A stretch of DNA of 64,000 nt from Portulaca oleracea. Lineage: Eukaryota; Streptophyta; Magnoliopsida; Caryophyllales; Portulacaceae. Of the stretch, positions 1 to 12,500 are shown piece after piece; the stretch's first letter is position 1; every line of letters begins with the position of its first letter. The notes below the pieces were generated by a model. That model was not told the DNA's origin. It did not search any database and saw only the letters and a list, made by a program, of their open reading frames with translations. Made by a program: the position numbers and the translations under genes. The stretch spans positions 4,409,501-4,473,500 of the forward strand of contig CM055871.1 in the NCBI GenBank assembly GCA_029582165.1. Reading direction: 5' to 3'.

Positions 1-246
1 AATGATTTTATAGATTAAGTGGAGTACCGATAATGCTGATATGAGAATGGTACTGATGTCATTTGTCACTTGAACTTTTGTACCCTGAGAGTGTTGGCTT
101 GAACAGTTTATTATTGTCCTACCCTATAAATTTATTAGAAGGGTAGACCGCTGCCTCTCTTCCATTTAATCCTTTCTCAAACATTTTTCCATTTAAACCT
201 TGAAAGGAAAAAAAAGAAAATTTTCTCATGTGCTTTGCATTTATAG

Positions 247-3200
247 GATTGCTTGGACGAGTCATACAAAGACCAAATTCAGATTCCTACTGTTCTAGTT
301 GAAGATGATCACTCGAGCTTGGAAAGTAGTGGGCCTTTGAGAAACCCCTGCAGCACCATAGCAGCAAAGGGTACACTCAATTTCCGTTTCTTTTCATAAG
401 CTCTTCTCTTCCTGTGCTGAGAAAGTATAGTTTAACTGACATTTTACGGACGTACTTGAATTGTGGGGTCTACTAGATATAATCCCAATAGAAGCTGCCA
501 GGTCAAGATTCTTGCAAATTGTTGTGGATAACTTCGTCAGTCAACATCTTATCGAAAAGCGAGGTGCTTGTGTTGAGAATACCGTTGAACGCGCGGAAGA
601 TAAATTAAATAAGAGAAAATCAGGAGACATTCAGTACGAGGGAGACCCAAGGTTCGTTTTGCCCTTGATGTATGTGGCTAACCTATATGAAACTTTGGTA
701 AATGAAGTGAACCTCCGAATTGCTTCGTTACATGGTTTACGTGAAAAGACCATTGGAGTGGCTCTCGAGGCATCTGGTGGGCTCTACAGAAAGCTCACTC
801 AAAAGTTCCCCAAAACAGGTAAGTGATCTAATATAAGTTGGTAGTTTGGTTTTCTCCATTGTGATCTGTCTATTTTGCGGTTCACACTGCATGCTTATAT
901 TTTGAGGGTTTGGGAATGAGGAAGTGTGTCTGTTAGGAATATTTGGAACATGGATTCAGGGGAGAAAAATTGTGATAGGCTAAAATTTAGCTCGCAAATA
1001 GTACTTCAATGTGTTTTTGTTGATTAAATTATTCAATGTTCTCTATGATGAAAGCCTTCTTGATCTGATCTTTGATGAGCGTTATCTCATGTAGACAACA
1101 TTGTATTCTCCCCATATTGCCTTGTTCTCCCCCACCCTTCTGATCGTTCTTGTCTCTCATCTGTTCTTCCCTCTCTTTAGCGTTGATGTATTTTACGGAC
1201 TGAGCTAGAAATGCGTGTTAAAACTACGATAGCCTTTTAGAGTTTTAGCAAGGCTCTTTTGGAGTTCTAACTTTTAGCCATTCAGTGTTACTACAAGCAT
1301 TAGGAGGAGACAATCTTTTGAGGCAATGCCATATTCGTTGCATGAGTTTTAGTGTCTTTTTGGTGATTAGTAAATTGTATGAGTTGACTTTGTCTTGAGT
1401 AACGTATGGGATATTTCTTCTGTGTGAATTTTTGGAGCATTTTTCTTCTGGTGTGATGTGCAATCTTTCATCGAACTTTTGGCCCACTGCAGTAACTTTT
1501 AAATCTGCTTTCTGGAGTATTGTAGGCCTTTTGAGTTAAGCTGTAAGTCTTTTTGGGCTGTAAATTTCTATGTTGGCTTTGAGGACTTGGGTTCACTTTT
1601 ATGGCCTTTGGACTAGATGCTAAGTAATTTTGAATGACTTTTATGGTGAAGTATTTTGTTGATGGCCTTGAGGGGTCAGATAATGTTAAATTTAAAAAAG
1701 AAGCTGCTTAATTAAGATCAAATGCTTGCCACTTCTGTGTGAATTGATTGTTTCAAAGTACTGGATACTGTCACATATGGTTGCTGCATTTGTTCATTGT
1801 TATGATGACAACGACGACGACGATCATTGTCATCATATATCCTTACCACTAGCATACCTAATAGGATAAGGCCTTGGAGCGCATGCAGCCTGGTTTCCAT
1901 TCATTCAATGGTTTTGAGTTTTGACAATGGAATTTGAAGTTCAATACTACCTTTGGTTATCTGTATCATTCTTCTGTTATTGCTTTTAGATGGCTAGGCT
2001 GTTTGTTCTAAGCTTTTAATTGGTCACTAATGCTGGTAAATCATGAGTACTATTTTCTCATGGAGAAGATAGCTTAATCTCTGAAGGTGTGATTCCTGCA
2101 TAACCTGTGAAATGTATGTGACTGCTATAGGCTTGTATAGCTTCAAAAGTGTGAGATCGTAACAATGGCACTTATGTGAACTATCTCCTTGTATTTAAGA
2201 AGAGAGGAAAAAAAAGGGGGGGGGGGGGATTGGTTTCTTTGATACCCTTTAGTTTTTAGTTTTTGATGTTACGTTTTCAGCATTGCTGACAGGACCAACT
2301 TGGTTGCCGATCTCTTACTGTAAATTGTTAACCACTTTTGACTCTCTTCACTGATTGACTGAAGGGAACCTCATGAACTGTTTTTCTGACTGCTTTCGGC
2401 ATTCTGAATTTGGAAGGTCTATGGTCAATTCATTACTAGATCATCTTACGACAGTTATATGTCACTGATGATGGTGATACCTAAACCAGCTAAACATGAT
2501 AAAATCCTGTGGCCAGAATAATAAATTCTCATGTTACAGGCTTGTTTATTCATACTACTCCACATGTGAGCTTTCTTAATCTTTGCATGTCGCAGAACAT
2601 GTTTTACATGCCTAGTGTCACCCACGTAACTTCATACAGTTTCTGAGCACCATTGATCTCCGCCTAGCTGCTTCCTTGACTGAGTTTGACTTTCAAGTGC
2701 TTGCATGACAATCTTTGGTGTAAACCATTGAGTTTGGCGCCCTAGTGATTCCCTATAAGAAGTGCTGGCATATTCTCTTTAGGACAGTGTGTATATTTAG
2801 TATTGCCGTAAAACATGACAGCCTGGTAGTTGGTACCTTTTTGGAGTGTTCTAACTGTTCAACTGTTATCTAAAACATAGGCCCTTATTCATTTAGAAGA
2901 CGTGAACTGGCTACTTCTCTTGAAACAAGGACAAGGTTCCCAGAATTGGTGGTGCAAGAAGAGAAGCGAGTTCGTTTTGTTGTTGCTAATGGCTTAGACA
3001 TTGTTGAGAAACCAGATGGCATGCCTGGTGATGATGCTGAATGGTAAGCTTTCTTTATGTATGCTTACTGTGAGTTTCCTCCCTACATTTTGCTTGGTTG
3101 ATCATTTGATGCATTTATTTTGAAGGAAAAGGATTAATTCGAATAAAAATATGTGTGGAATGTGAACATTGTATAAATATGCTTACTAACCAAACAAGGG

Positions 3201-6200
3201 GCGATACAGGCCTAACTTAGGGGAAAAAAGAAAAATAATCATACATTTTTCAATTTAGAAAGAAGAAAAGCGGGAAGTTCCCATCATCAGAAAAATACAC
3301 AGTAGATCAGTGTTTACCTTGAATGTTTTGATACTTCACACCTTCTAATTCCTTGATGTAATATGGAATTGGAAAATATCTTTAAATATATTATTCTTAC
3401 TATCACAAATATACTATCACAATTTGTTTCAACATTCAGGATAGTATTCTATTATCACTAATACATAAATGGCAGTGGGTTTTTCAGTCATCATGGTCTG
3501 GAAGTATTGAGTAATTTAGAGTTTCTTTTGAGAGTAGAAATTTGTTTGACTGCGGTTTTTGGATTGAAGCATAGCCTCCAATGTCCAACCTTACGAGCTT
3601 TTCCAAAAATGAAAGTGGTGGGTGGTGGTGAATCAATCAGGGAATTGCCGCCTAACTTTGAATTCTTAGATTACTTGATATTTTGCTTACCGTTTGTGTT
3701 ATTCTCAGATGATGACTATTGGTATTCCTGTGAGAATTGCTTCTCCTGTTCTTCAAATGATTTTTATACTGCATAGTGTCCTTTTATCTTTGGTATGTTT
3801 TTGTGGGTCCCTTGGAATCGGTCTCTCTGCAAGCAGCAATGTTTGTAGAGGCAAGATTGCCTACCTCTTACATATCTTGCCAGACCTCATTGAGAGTTGT
3901 AGGTTTTTTAGTTTCTTGGTTACTCTCTCCGATAATCCAGAATATGTTAGTAGGAAAATAAGTGACCTTCCATAATCCTATCTTTTCAAGTGAATATTCT
4001 TAATTAGTTAAATCTGGACTTATTGGATCAATTGGAGTTAGTATGGTCCGAAGTTCACACCTTTCATTTTCGGTCTTTATCATAAGCACACTAAATAATC
4101 CAAAATTCTAGGAGATTCTTGGGTTGGCATCACTAGCTAACTCTCTCCTTCAATCGCAGGATGGTTGATTTTGCATTACTTAAAACTAAGCTCCCTTGAA
4201 ATGTCTTGTATGTTTGCTACAACTCCCTGCTATCATATTAGTATGTCCCATCTTCTTTAGGTAGCAGTGTAGCACTGAGTTTAGTATGTTTGATTGATTT
4301 AACCTCTGATTGAAATATTTGATAAGTTTGCTGATTGATTAAACCTATATTTAACTATTATATTATATGCCATCCACTAATAATGCTGCTTTTTTTTCCC
4401 TCAAGAAGCTGGTTGTACTACTGGCCTTGCTAAATATACATTATGTAATAACGGGGCAATTTCAACTGTGGAGAAGTTCTAAAAAAATTCGCCCCTTCAC
4501 AAAAGTTGTGACTCTGCTTTCTACTGTTCCCCAGTTCTCACCAGAACTTACCTTCGCAGGTTCAAAAGGTTAACAGGTCGCAGTGAAGTAGCAGTTACAG
4601 CCAGGGACTATAAATTCTACAATCCTCGTCATAAAGTTAGGAGATCTTCTTTGAGCACTTCACCTACTATCCCAGGCTTCCCTGTAAGTTAAGTTACCCT
4701 ATATTGTTAAGAAACATTAATCATCTTTTTTGTTCATGAAATCTCACGTAATTTGTCTTCTCAGTCGTACCATGGCTCCAGTGATCGTGACTTCCACTCT
4801 GTAATGGAGGTATGCTATCAGTCTCATGGCTTATCGGGTTCAGCTTTTTCCCCTTTTTTTCCCGTGAAACATCTGCATTGCTTATCCCTTTAAGGAGAAC
4901 ATACACAAACTAAAACGTAGAAACTAAAAACCCAATTTCAGTTGACTAAAGTAGACTTCTGCATGGGTGTTGCATGGAAGATTGGAGTAGCTACCGATGT
5001 TACTCCGATTCTTCATTTTACCTACTGCATCCGTGTCGGATCCTTGTCTCCTAGACAAGAGAGAACTGGCAAAAATTTGTCCAACCCGGGAAAAAACCAG
5101 GTTTGGTCATAGATTTTTCGTCTGAATTTCAACAGACTGATTTGATCGAAAATTCAGACACAATATCTCTTATTTCTATTGTTTGAACCTGATTTGAACC
5201 CAAGTCTGCATCTGTTCAAAATGTCCTGCGTGGTGTGACCCAAAAAAAAAAACTAGGCAACACATCAATTTGTTGTCTGAATTTTGATGTTGACTGATTT
5301 GACTGGCCGGACTCGGACTAAATTTTTGTCAGCCTAAGACAAGGGTACTACACAGTACACTCGACACTTCAAATTACAATGAAAATCTACAAAATATTTT
5401 AGAAATAGTAGGATGGAGCACCTGTATTAGTGTCCATATCGAACAACTATACCGTGGCCGAGTAATATAGGTAGAGCTGGTAAAATTTAGCCCGACCTGA
5501 ATGCTCCGATTTGTTCGATCCAAAGTAACCAGGTATGGTCATAGATTTTGCTTGTAACATTGGCCGATTTGACCAGACATAATATTTCTTTTTTCTATTG
5601 TCTAAACCTGATTCCGACCCGAATATATGTCCGTTTGAATTGTCCGACCTGGTCTTACCCGAAAAAACCAGCAAACTGACATCAATCTCTTGCTCAAATT
5701 TTGACATTGACTGATTTGACCTACACAAATTTGACCCAAACTCGAATTTTTGCCTGCGCTAACATAGGCTACTACCAATCTAACAAGAATCCTTGGCAAG
5801 TACCTTGACAAATACCTATCATACAATCATGCTCTTTCATTTATGGTTTGTTGATGAGACAATTTGATTGAATTGTGCAGAGTCCAAGGCAGGAGACACC
5901 ATCCAAACATCCAATAGTGTCAATGACCCGCCAAGTGCAATATGAAGCTGTTAAACTGGATCAACATGAGTCTGTTGAGGAAAATCATCGGACTACTCTT
6001 TTATGCCATTCTCATGAAAGTGGCCAGGCTCCACATTTAACAGACAATACTCACGCTCTGTCCCAGAACATGGGAACAGTTCATTCCCTTGCAGGAACTC
6101 AAGTAGTAGCTCCTCTGAATATTATTGTGAGTTCTAAATTCTCAACTTTATTTCTTTTGGAGCTGAGAGGGGTGGAGAACTGAAAATTTATTGTTACGAC

Positions 6201-7114
6201 TTGAACAAGCTAAAGTTAACTTATTATGATTCACCATCGCTTTCCCTTGCAACACGTTACTATATAGATGTAAATGCAGCATGAAAGTTGGAAATATTCA
6301 ACCTTCACAATTTGAAATGCTTAACAAACAACCTGGAAGGTAAAGTTTTGCTTACAAGCTTAGCTTAACTTTCCACCAGTCTATTAATCAATTTGATTCT
6401 TGTATATAGTTTTATGGGGTGCAATGATCCCTACTTTTGGGGGCTTGACTGAAAATAATCTGAATGATCCAACTCGTGTTAGGATTTGCCTTGTTAGAAT
6501 TGTAACAGCATCGGCCAGAATCGTAAGGCTCGGTCCAATCCTAATTATAGCCTAATTATGTTAGAATCGGTGATAATTATATCACGAATCACGATTGATC
6601 ATATAATCATATTAGAATCGTACTAGAAGCAGTGAGGATTGTTGCCTTCTTGGAGACTTTTCAAAACACAGTGCTTTTTATGTAAACTTTTAGTTTCCTT
6701 TAATAATTTTGATTTATTCGTAGAATCTTTCGATCCTTGATCTGATCCTACAATCCGGATTCTGAGGACCCCAATCGATTCTAACTACCTTAGTTATATG
6801 GTTATACCGGTTCCTTTACGCAGGGAGCGATCCCTTTCAGTTTCTTTTTCTTTGTTTCCTTTTATTTTTAAATTATTGCAGTTCATGTCGTGATTCATTC
6901 TGGATCGTTTTTCTTCCTTCTACCTTTTATTTCCCCAAAAAATGATAAAAGTAAAACTGACCAGTTCTAGTAGCAAGATTCCTGACTGCCTGAATATTTC
7001 ATCATTTTGCAGCCAAGCAGTCCAGCAAAATTCTGTGACGAATGTGGGTCACCGTATGTGAGGGCAACATCCAAGTTTTGCTCGCAATGTGGGACAAGGA
7101 GGTTCGGGATATGA
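247..7114 (+). CDS. Conserved plant protein with C-terminal zinc ribbon, 3' seven exons (5' end outside window)
   Basis: Seven exons join in frame at GT-AG borders: 247-370, 477-818, 2881-3043, 4560-4683, 4765-4809, 5881-6126 and 7013-7114, giving about 381 residues ending at TGA 7112-7114. The first visible exon follows an acceptor at 245-246, so the start codon and at least one exon lie upstream. Exon 2 encodes an amphipathic helical stretch (DIIPIEAARSRFLQIVVDNF). Exon 3 begins PYSFRRRELATSLETRTRFP, and exons 3-4 join as a basic, conserved-looking block (DDAEWFKRLTGRSEVAV). Exon 6 is polar and probably disordered. The last exon has a zinc ribbon, CDECGSPYVRATSKFCSQCG, with two CxxC pairs, followed by a basic tail. 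The exact function is unknown; I weakly recall an uncharacterised Arabidopsis protein (At2g02148 type) with this layout but cannot verify it. No frameshift or stop interrupts the exons, so it looks functional. Introns 3, 5 and 6 are long and contain repeats. Confidence 0.82.
5061..5763 (+). repeat. Duplicated ~280-bp module inside an intron
   Basis: Intron 5 of the zinc-ribbon gene holds two diverged direct copies, about 5061-5340 and 5474-5763. Both share landmarks in the same order: ACTGG/GCTGG start, GGTCATAGATTTT, TATTTCT...TCTATTGT, CCGTTTGAATTGTCC-type text, and a TTTTGA-rich segment followed by GACTGATTTGAC. I recognise no transposon ends. It is probably an old intronic duplication or a two-unit repeat insertion. 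Confidence 0.6.
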
Positions 7115-7490
7115 TAATTGTTTGCGAGGAAGCCATATATGCATGCAACAGCGAATGTTTATGTGATCTCTACTGTTGTATCTGTGTAGAGTAGACTAGT
7201 GACTGACAATGTGGAACCAGATCAGATAGATGAATTTTAGGAGGGTGTAAAAATGGGGTTAGGTGTTGGTTTCCATGTTTAGGCTTAGATTCTGAACAAC
7301 CTCCTCCTAGTCCTTGTATTATTGGTTCTTCTGCCATATCTTATGGTGTGGTTTCATTTTGCAACATATCTTATGGTGTGTTTCATTTGCAGCTTCCCAT
7401 AGACAACAAATACCTGTTTGTATATATTATTGACTTAGCAATATGCCATTGACAGCATTCCAATCCAACTATAATAAACCATTAAGGCCC
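7115..7490 (+). other. 3'UTR and flank of the zinc-ribbon gene
   Basis: No open frame follows the stop at 7114. The T/G-rich text with a short direct repeat (CATATCTTATGGTGTG near 7335-7350 and 7365-7380) is consistent with a 3'UTR. No single polyadenylation signal can be chosen. Confidence 0.4.
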
Positions 7491-7800
7491 TGTTCTTTTT
7501 TACGGTAGGTAAAGTGTGGTAATTGTATGGTTTTGCGGTGGGTAAAGTATGATAATGGTATGATATGGTAAAAATATGGATAGTGTGATATGAAGTAGTA
7601 TAATGTGGTAAGTTGTGAAAATTGTGGTAAGAATGGTTGGTGTGATTTTGAGGAAAGAGAAAAGTGAAAAATAGTGAGAGAAGGGAGGATAGAGAATAGT
7701 GCGGGGAGAGAAAGTTGTGGTTGTTGTGATGAAATGTAGTATGGTATAATAATATGTGATGGTTCATGTCAGGTTGGTTAGGTTAGGAAAGGAAAGGAAA
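7487..7800. repeat. C-depleted repeat, MITE-like 5' end
   Basis: The block opens with TAAGGCCCTGTTCTTTT, a motif also seen in inverted form near 41178-41190 and 37738-37757 and related to the ends of the element at 16388-16714. It continues for about 270 bases with almost no cytosine on the plus strand and many GGTA/GTGG words. The minus strand therefore has an open frame rich in His, Ser, Tyr and Asn (7435-7767), which is a composition artefact. A matching 3' terminal repeat was not found. Confidence 0.5.
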
Positions 7801-7916
7801 GGAACTGATATGATAGGAAATGATAAGATTGGTTTGAGTTAAGTTAGTTGCATGGTGGAAATATTTTTTGGTGCAGGTTTTTTTTTATCATTGTATGTGG
7901 CATTTTGATCATTGTA

Positions 7917-8164
7917 CTACCTCCGTCCCTTTTTATTTGTCCAATTAACTAATTTCTCTGTCCTTTTTTATTTGTCTAATTACCTAACTTTCACATTTTC
8001 AATAACTATAATACCCATTTTATCCTTAATAAATGCACTTCTTACACCTTTCCAAGGATATTTTCAATGATATTTTTGGCAATGTATAAATCTTTTGCTC
8101 AATTCCCTATGTTTCTTAGTTTTGTGAAAGTAGTTTTATGGACAATTAATCAGCGACAGAGGTA
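7917..8164. mobile_element. Stowaway-like MITE, decayed
   Basis: It starts at TA followed by CTACCTCCGTCCCTTTTTAT and ends with GCGACAGAGGTA next to TTA. This is the terminal inverted repeat signature of plant Stowaway (Tc1/mariner) MITEs, here diverged at the right end. It has no coding capacity. Confidence 0.6.
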
Positions 8165-8434
8165 TTATATGAGTAAGTTTTAGGATTATTAACTATAAGA
8201 TCGTTTTGTTAAATTCAATTAAATCATGTATGATTATAGTCAAGTCAATTATATTATTAAACATGTACTTTCTCATACTAATATAATTGTGTTATAGTTT
8301 ATTTTTAATTAGGCTTAATTGTATCGTTGTTCTCAACTATTTATTAAGAAATAGTACAAATGTTTATATGAATCCTCTGAAACTTTAGCTATATTGATCG
8401 ACTATGTGATTATAATTTAATGTCGAAGTTTTGC

Positions 8435-8815
8435 GGCATGGTGAAGGAAATAAGAATGGGGTTGTGTGAGTTTCTTGCCCCTTTAACTTGGGTTAGGCAA
8501 TTATATTTCTCAATGGGGTAGAAAAAGTGATATAACTCAGCAATAGTGTGTCACCTTGACATTCTGGAAGTCATCAGTTCGAGCTTGATTATTGTTAACT
8601 TCAATGTGAGTTTTTCTATTTTGACTTACTCTATGTTATGATTGAATGAAAATGAATAAGAGGCTTACGTGATTGACGTGAGGGAGTAGCAGGAATGACT
8701 ATATTTTTAGGAAAACTCCAAACAAATATGAAGCACATGGATACAAGTTATGTCTTGGAATGAAAGACAATTACGAATTCGCATTGCCCACGAATAAGCA
8801 AGCTATAAGCAATAT
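8435..8815 (+). other. NUPT: plastid trnV-GAC to rrn16 leader fragment
   Basis: The sequence matches, from memory, the plastid inverted-repeat segment upstream of 16S rRNA. It has a leader with GTGTGAGTTTCTTGCCCC, a degraded trnV-GAC at about 8524-8597, then the spacer with GATTGACGTGAGGGAGTAGC (the rrn16 promoter area) and GGATACAAGTTATGTCTTGG. It stops near 8812 before the 16S gene. Many differences are C-to-T or G-to-A, as expected for methylated, neutrally decaying nuclear plastid DNA. It should not be functional in the nucleus. Confidence 0.85.
8524..8597 (+). pseudogene. trnV-GAC: Degraded plastid-derived tRNA-Val(GAC)
   Basis: The core AACTCAGCAATAGTGTGTCA, the anticodon region CACCTTGACATTCTGG and the T-arm TCAGTTCGAGCTTGATTAT follow plastid trnV-GAC. 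The GAC anticodon can be placed in CCTTGACAT. The acceptor stem no longer pairs (AAAAAGT against ATTGTTA), so this is a pseudogene within the plastid insertion. Confidence 0.75.
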
Positions 8816-9629
8816 ATTTAAAATTGGCATTGTATTTGAAATTGAATGCCTAAGCATGTCGAGATAGGATGTATGGGTGATGGGAACTGTTGATGTGGTA
8901 TAATTGTATATATATAATACCCATATTTAGATATAACTATTACATATCACATTGTTTCTAATAGATAAGTTCCCTTAAATTTATAATCATTTCGTCATCC
9001 TAAACAATATAAATTTTTCCTATTCACGAGTCGTGATGCAATTTGATTAAAGGGCTTGTTAATTGAGTTATGTCTATAGATGGATACAAGAAATAGGTGA
9101 TAGCCTTTCACAATTTTTTGAGTTAATTATATACCAAATTGAGACTCTACTATATAATTATCCAGATAAAACTATACTCTATAATCGTATTTTAACCAAT
9201 TTACAGCATAATTTTAATGCGCATCATAAATCAATGTTATTTATTTTAAAGTTGTGTTTATAAGATACACTATAATATGCAAAATGTCCAAACGAAATAT
9301 CTAATTTCTATAGGTGAATTATATTATTTATAACTTTCTTTAAATGTGTTTGTACATGGGTTTCGTTATAAGAGTTACAATTAAATTTCATTATTAGGAA
9401 ACTTTTGTTTAATATTGGAATATTAAACGTTACATATATAATTGTCAGTTTAACGCGTGCGAAACTTTGGCCAGACTAGTAACAATAAAAGAAACTAACA
9501 ATGATACGTAGCTATTGTTTTATTGCTTTGATGCGATGGGTAAGATGTTTTCAGTTTTGAATTTGGGTCAGGTTTAACTCATTTATTTACGAGTTTATTT
9601 TGAGTTTAGGTCAAGAAACCCATTTCAAA
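8816..9629. other. AT-rich spacer, nothing recognised
   Basis: This is AT-rich sequence after the plastid fragment. The open frame at 9063-9263 has no recognisable motif or codon signal and is treated as chance. Confidence 0.4.
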
Positions 9630-9890
9630 TCTAGTAAATCTTATGTGAGACCAACTCGCCATAAGTTAATTGCGAGACGCATAACTTTGTGATGTCTTTT
9701 GATGGATATGGCAGTGACTATTAATTTATTTTAGGTAACTCTGATAAAAATCATCCATTGATAAATCATTAGTCACATTCATACTAAAAGTCGTTCTAAT
9801 ATCACTTATTACTTATAGTAAAATATTAAAAAGATTGTCCTGTAAGAGATTCGTTTCATGATAAGTTTACATGCTTATACTATAATTTGT
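9630..9890. mobile_element. MITE, family shared with 52938-53195
   Basis: It contains CTTATGTGAGACC near the left and the internal stretch TCTAATATCACTTATTACTT followed by ATAGTAAAATATTAAAAA. The same words appear in the element in the intron at 52938-53195, whose terminal repeats are clearer. Ends are approximate because both termini are diverged. Confidence 0.5.
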
Positions 9891-9929
9891 ATTTGCCAGG
9901 TCTGATAGTAATTGACGCACCGCTCCTTG

Positions 9930-10975
9930 ATGATCTCAGATGTCCACACCCCACCCACCATGACCATGCGTGTCTAGTGTTGCGTCTGTGTTCACTTTCC
10001 ACCACCCCCTTGGTGGGCACCTCCGTTTTGCATCCTCTTCCGTAGTATTGATGCCTAACCCATGTTTTTCTTGTGCTTGCATGTAGCTTTTGTGTACATC
10101 CACTACTCGGTTTGCTACCATCAATGAATCCATTGTAACACCATCAAAATAGCTTCCTGTTTCATGCATGCCACAGTGCCTAGATCATGGTGACAACCTC
10201 TATGCTCCAACTCCATCTCCTTTAGCCGCTCTTCAGCCCACTTCCCAAAGTCCACTCAATCCCACTTATCTGTTTTGAGTATGAAAACGCTACATTTCCA
10301 GGTTAATTTAGTCGCTAGGCAATCAAGGAAGATGCGATTGTGCATCTCCACACCGTTACCGCACTTGATCTAGCAAACTGGGTCAACCTCAATCCCCTCC
10401 TCATCAAGTTCACCTTCGTCAACAGCGCGTCCCTCCAAGCTCTCGACACACAATGTTTCACCCTAGGTAAGGCGTCCATATGCCAAAAGAGCTTTCCAAT
10501 TCCTTCACTATCTCGTGATCCCGATACCCCATTTCCTCCAGTCCCACCTTTCATCACCATGGCTATTCGGTGTGCTAACCTAACTGTAAATTCTCCCATT
10601 GTGCATTGGCTTCCATACTAGCTTGTCACTCGTCGGGTTCTTACTTAGCGAGATGGATTTTATCTCTCATTGTACCTAGTTCGTGAAGTATAGACTCAAC
10701 AGGTCATCCTTCCATTCCCCTTCCTCATGGTCAATAAGTTCATACATACAAGAGTTTGCTTCTAGGAAGATTGGTTTCGTAGTTATCTTGCCATCATGCA
10801 TGGTCGGTAACCGACTGTCACCCTGGATACGCACCTCCCTCCCATCCCCAATGCACCATGTTGCACCGTGTTCAATAATCTTGCGCGCCCCCATAATACT
10901 CCTCCATGCGTGGTTTGGTTGGTGGCCCATCTTCGCTTTCCAAAAGTCGGTCATCGCAAAGTATCGGGCCTTCAA
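9930..10975 (-). pseudogene. LINE ORF2 C-terminal zf-RVT and partial RNase H
   Basis: The part at 10975-10676 (KAKMGHQPNHAWRSIMGARK, GATWCIGDGREVRIQGDSRL) matches the region between RT and the zf-RVT domain in plant LINEs. The part at 10169-9936 ends in RGWWKVNTDATLDTHGHGGW, the start of the plant LINE RNase H fold including its first Asp. Just past a stop the text continues DHQGAVRQ and then loses similarity. Neither part is functional. Confidence 0.7.
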
Positions 10976-11417
10976 GAGTCGGGCCGCAAGGTAGATTGGA
11001 TTTTGGACTAGTCTCCAAGCCTACTTGGCCAACAATGCCTTATTGAAAAGATGGAGACTTCGAAAACCCATCCTCCATTTCCTTTTGTGTCGCACATCTT
11101 ATCCCACACTACCCAGTTAATCCCATCACCATAACTATTTTAATCCCACCAGAAGCGTCTACATTATCCCTCCATGGTTTTGCATACGGATAAAGGGAGT
11201 TCGAAGCATTGCATTCCATATGTAGGAATCGCTTGGGCAATTGATTTGATGAGGACTTCCCTACCAGCTTTTGAGAAATGCCGCTCCTTCCAAGCCTTCA
11301 ATTTCTTCTAGACTCGATCTTGGACTGCATGAAAACTGCTTTCTTTGACCTCCCAATATAAGTGGGCAGTCCCAGATAGCGTTCATGTGTTTCCACTGTC
11401 TTAAATCCTAATCTTAC

Positions 11418-12500
11418 TTAGAGTGTATTCTTTAGGTGTTCGCTCACATTTCGGTTATAGGAAACCTCTGGCTCGTCTATATTGATCATTTGTCCGGACG
11501 CTAACTCATATATTCTTAACATCTCTAGCACCTCTGTCGCCTCCTCCTCAGTTTCTCGCACAAACAACAAGCTACCATCGACAAATAACAAGTGCATCAC
11601 CGTTGGGGCGGTTCTAGCAATCTTCATCCAATGGATGCATTTCCTCTCCTCCCTATCTCGAATGAGGGCTGAAAGCCCATTTGCACATAGTAAGAACAAA
11701 TAGGGTGATAACGGGTCACCTTGATGGAGTCCCCGTTGAGGAGGGATCACGTTGGAAGGTTTCCCATTAATAAGCACTTGGTATCGCACCATCGAGACAC
11801 CTCACATAATTAACTGAATACAACTTGCATCAAAACCTAACACATGCATCATCTTGTCAACAAAAGCCCATTCCACCCGGCCATAAGCTTTGCTCATGTC
11901 AAGTTTAAGGGTCATATGCCGTTTCTTTACGTTCTTTGATATTTTCTTAAGATAGTGGAAGTGTTCAAAGGCTACATGGATGTTATCTGTGATCAGTCGT
12001 CCTAGGACAAATGCACTTTGGTAATCATGGATCATATGGGGAAGGATAAGCTTCAATCTATTTGCGATGGTTTTTGATATCATCTTATAAATTACATTGC
12101 ATAAACTAATATGTCTAAAATCGTTGGTGGAGGTGGGGGACTTAGTTTTGGGGATTAAAGCAATGAAGGTCTGATTAAGTGATTCAGGGGAGCAACCATC
12201 ATTCAGCACACTAAGCACAAAAGAAGTAACATCTTTGCCAACTAAATGCCAAAAATTTTAAAAAAAGAGAGTCGTCATACCATTGGGCCCAGGAGCCTTA
12301 GTTGGGTGCATTTGGTGTAGGGCTTTGACAACCTCCTCTCCAGTGTAAGGTCTCCGCAGTTGCGACCGTGACTAAGGGCTTGACTAGGCTGGCGGCCGGA
12401 TCCGTGTCCAACACCTCTTGGGAAGAAAAAATGTGTTCAGAATAACACACAAACACCCCTTCCACCTCGTTCTCCTCATCTCTCCATTCCCCCCTTTTCA
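11418..12500 (-). pseudogene. LINE reverse transcriptase, catalytic motif mutated
   Basis: Two open parts, 12218-11802 and 11792-11418, are split by a stop. They contain FIALIPKTKSPTSTNDFRHI, IYKMISKTIANRLKLILPHM, QSAFVLGRLITDNI, KLDMSKAYGRVEWAF and PQRGLHQGDPLSPYLFLLCA, all conserved plant LINE RT blocks. The active-site block reads LLFVDGSLLF, where intact relatives have FADDSLLF, so the second catalytic aspartate is glycine. With the stops, this makes the enzyme dead. Confidence 0.85.

Noticed and set aside
3507..3975. Overlapping plus-strand frames in the third intron of the zinc-ribbon gene
   Set aside because: They lie inside an intron bounded by good splice sites and have no recognisable domain.
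7435..7767. 110-codon minus-strand frame rich in His, Tyr, Ser and Asn
   Set aside because: It is produced by the cytosine-poor repeat; there is no start context, motif or splice support.
8524..8597. tRNA-Val gene
   Set aside because: The acceptor stem does not pair and the flanks are plastid spacer, so it is a transferred pseudogene.
10340..10994. Plus-strand frames of about 93-103 codons
   Set aside because: They are antisense shadows of the LINE ORF2 C-terminal region.
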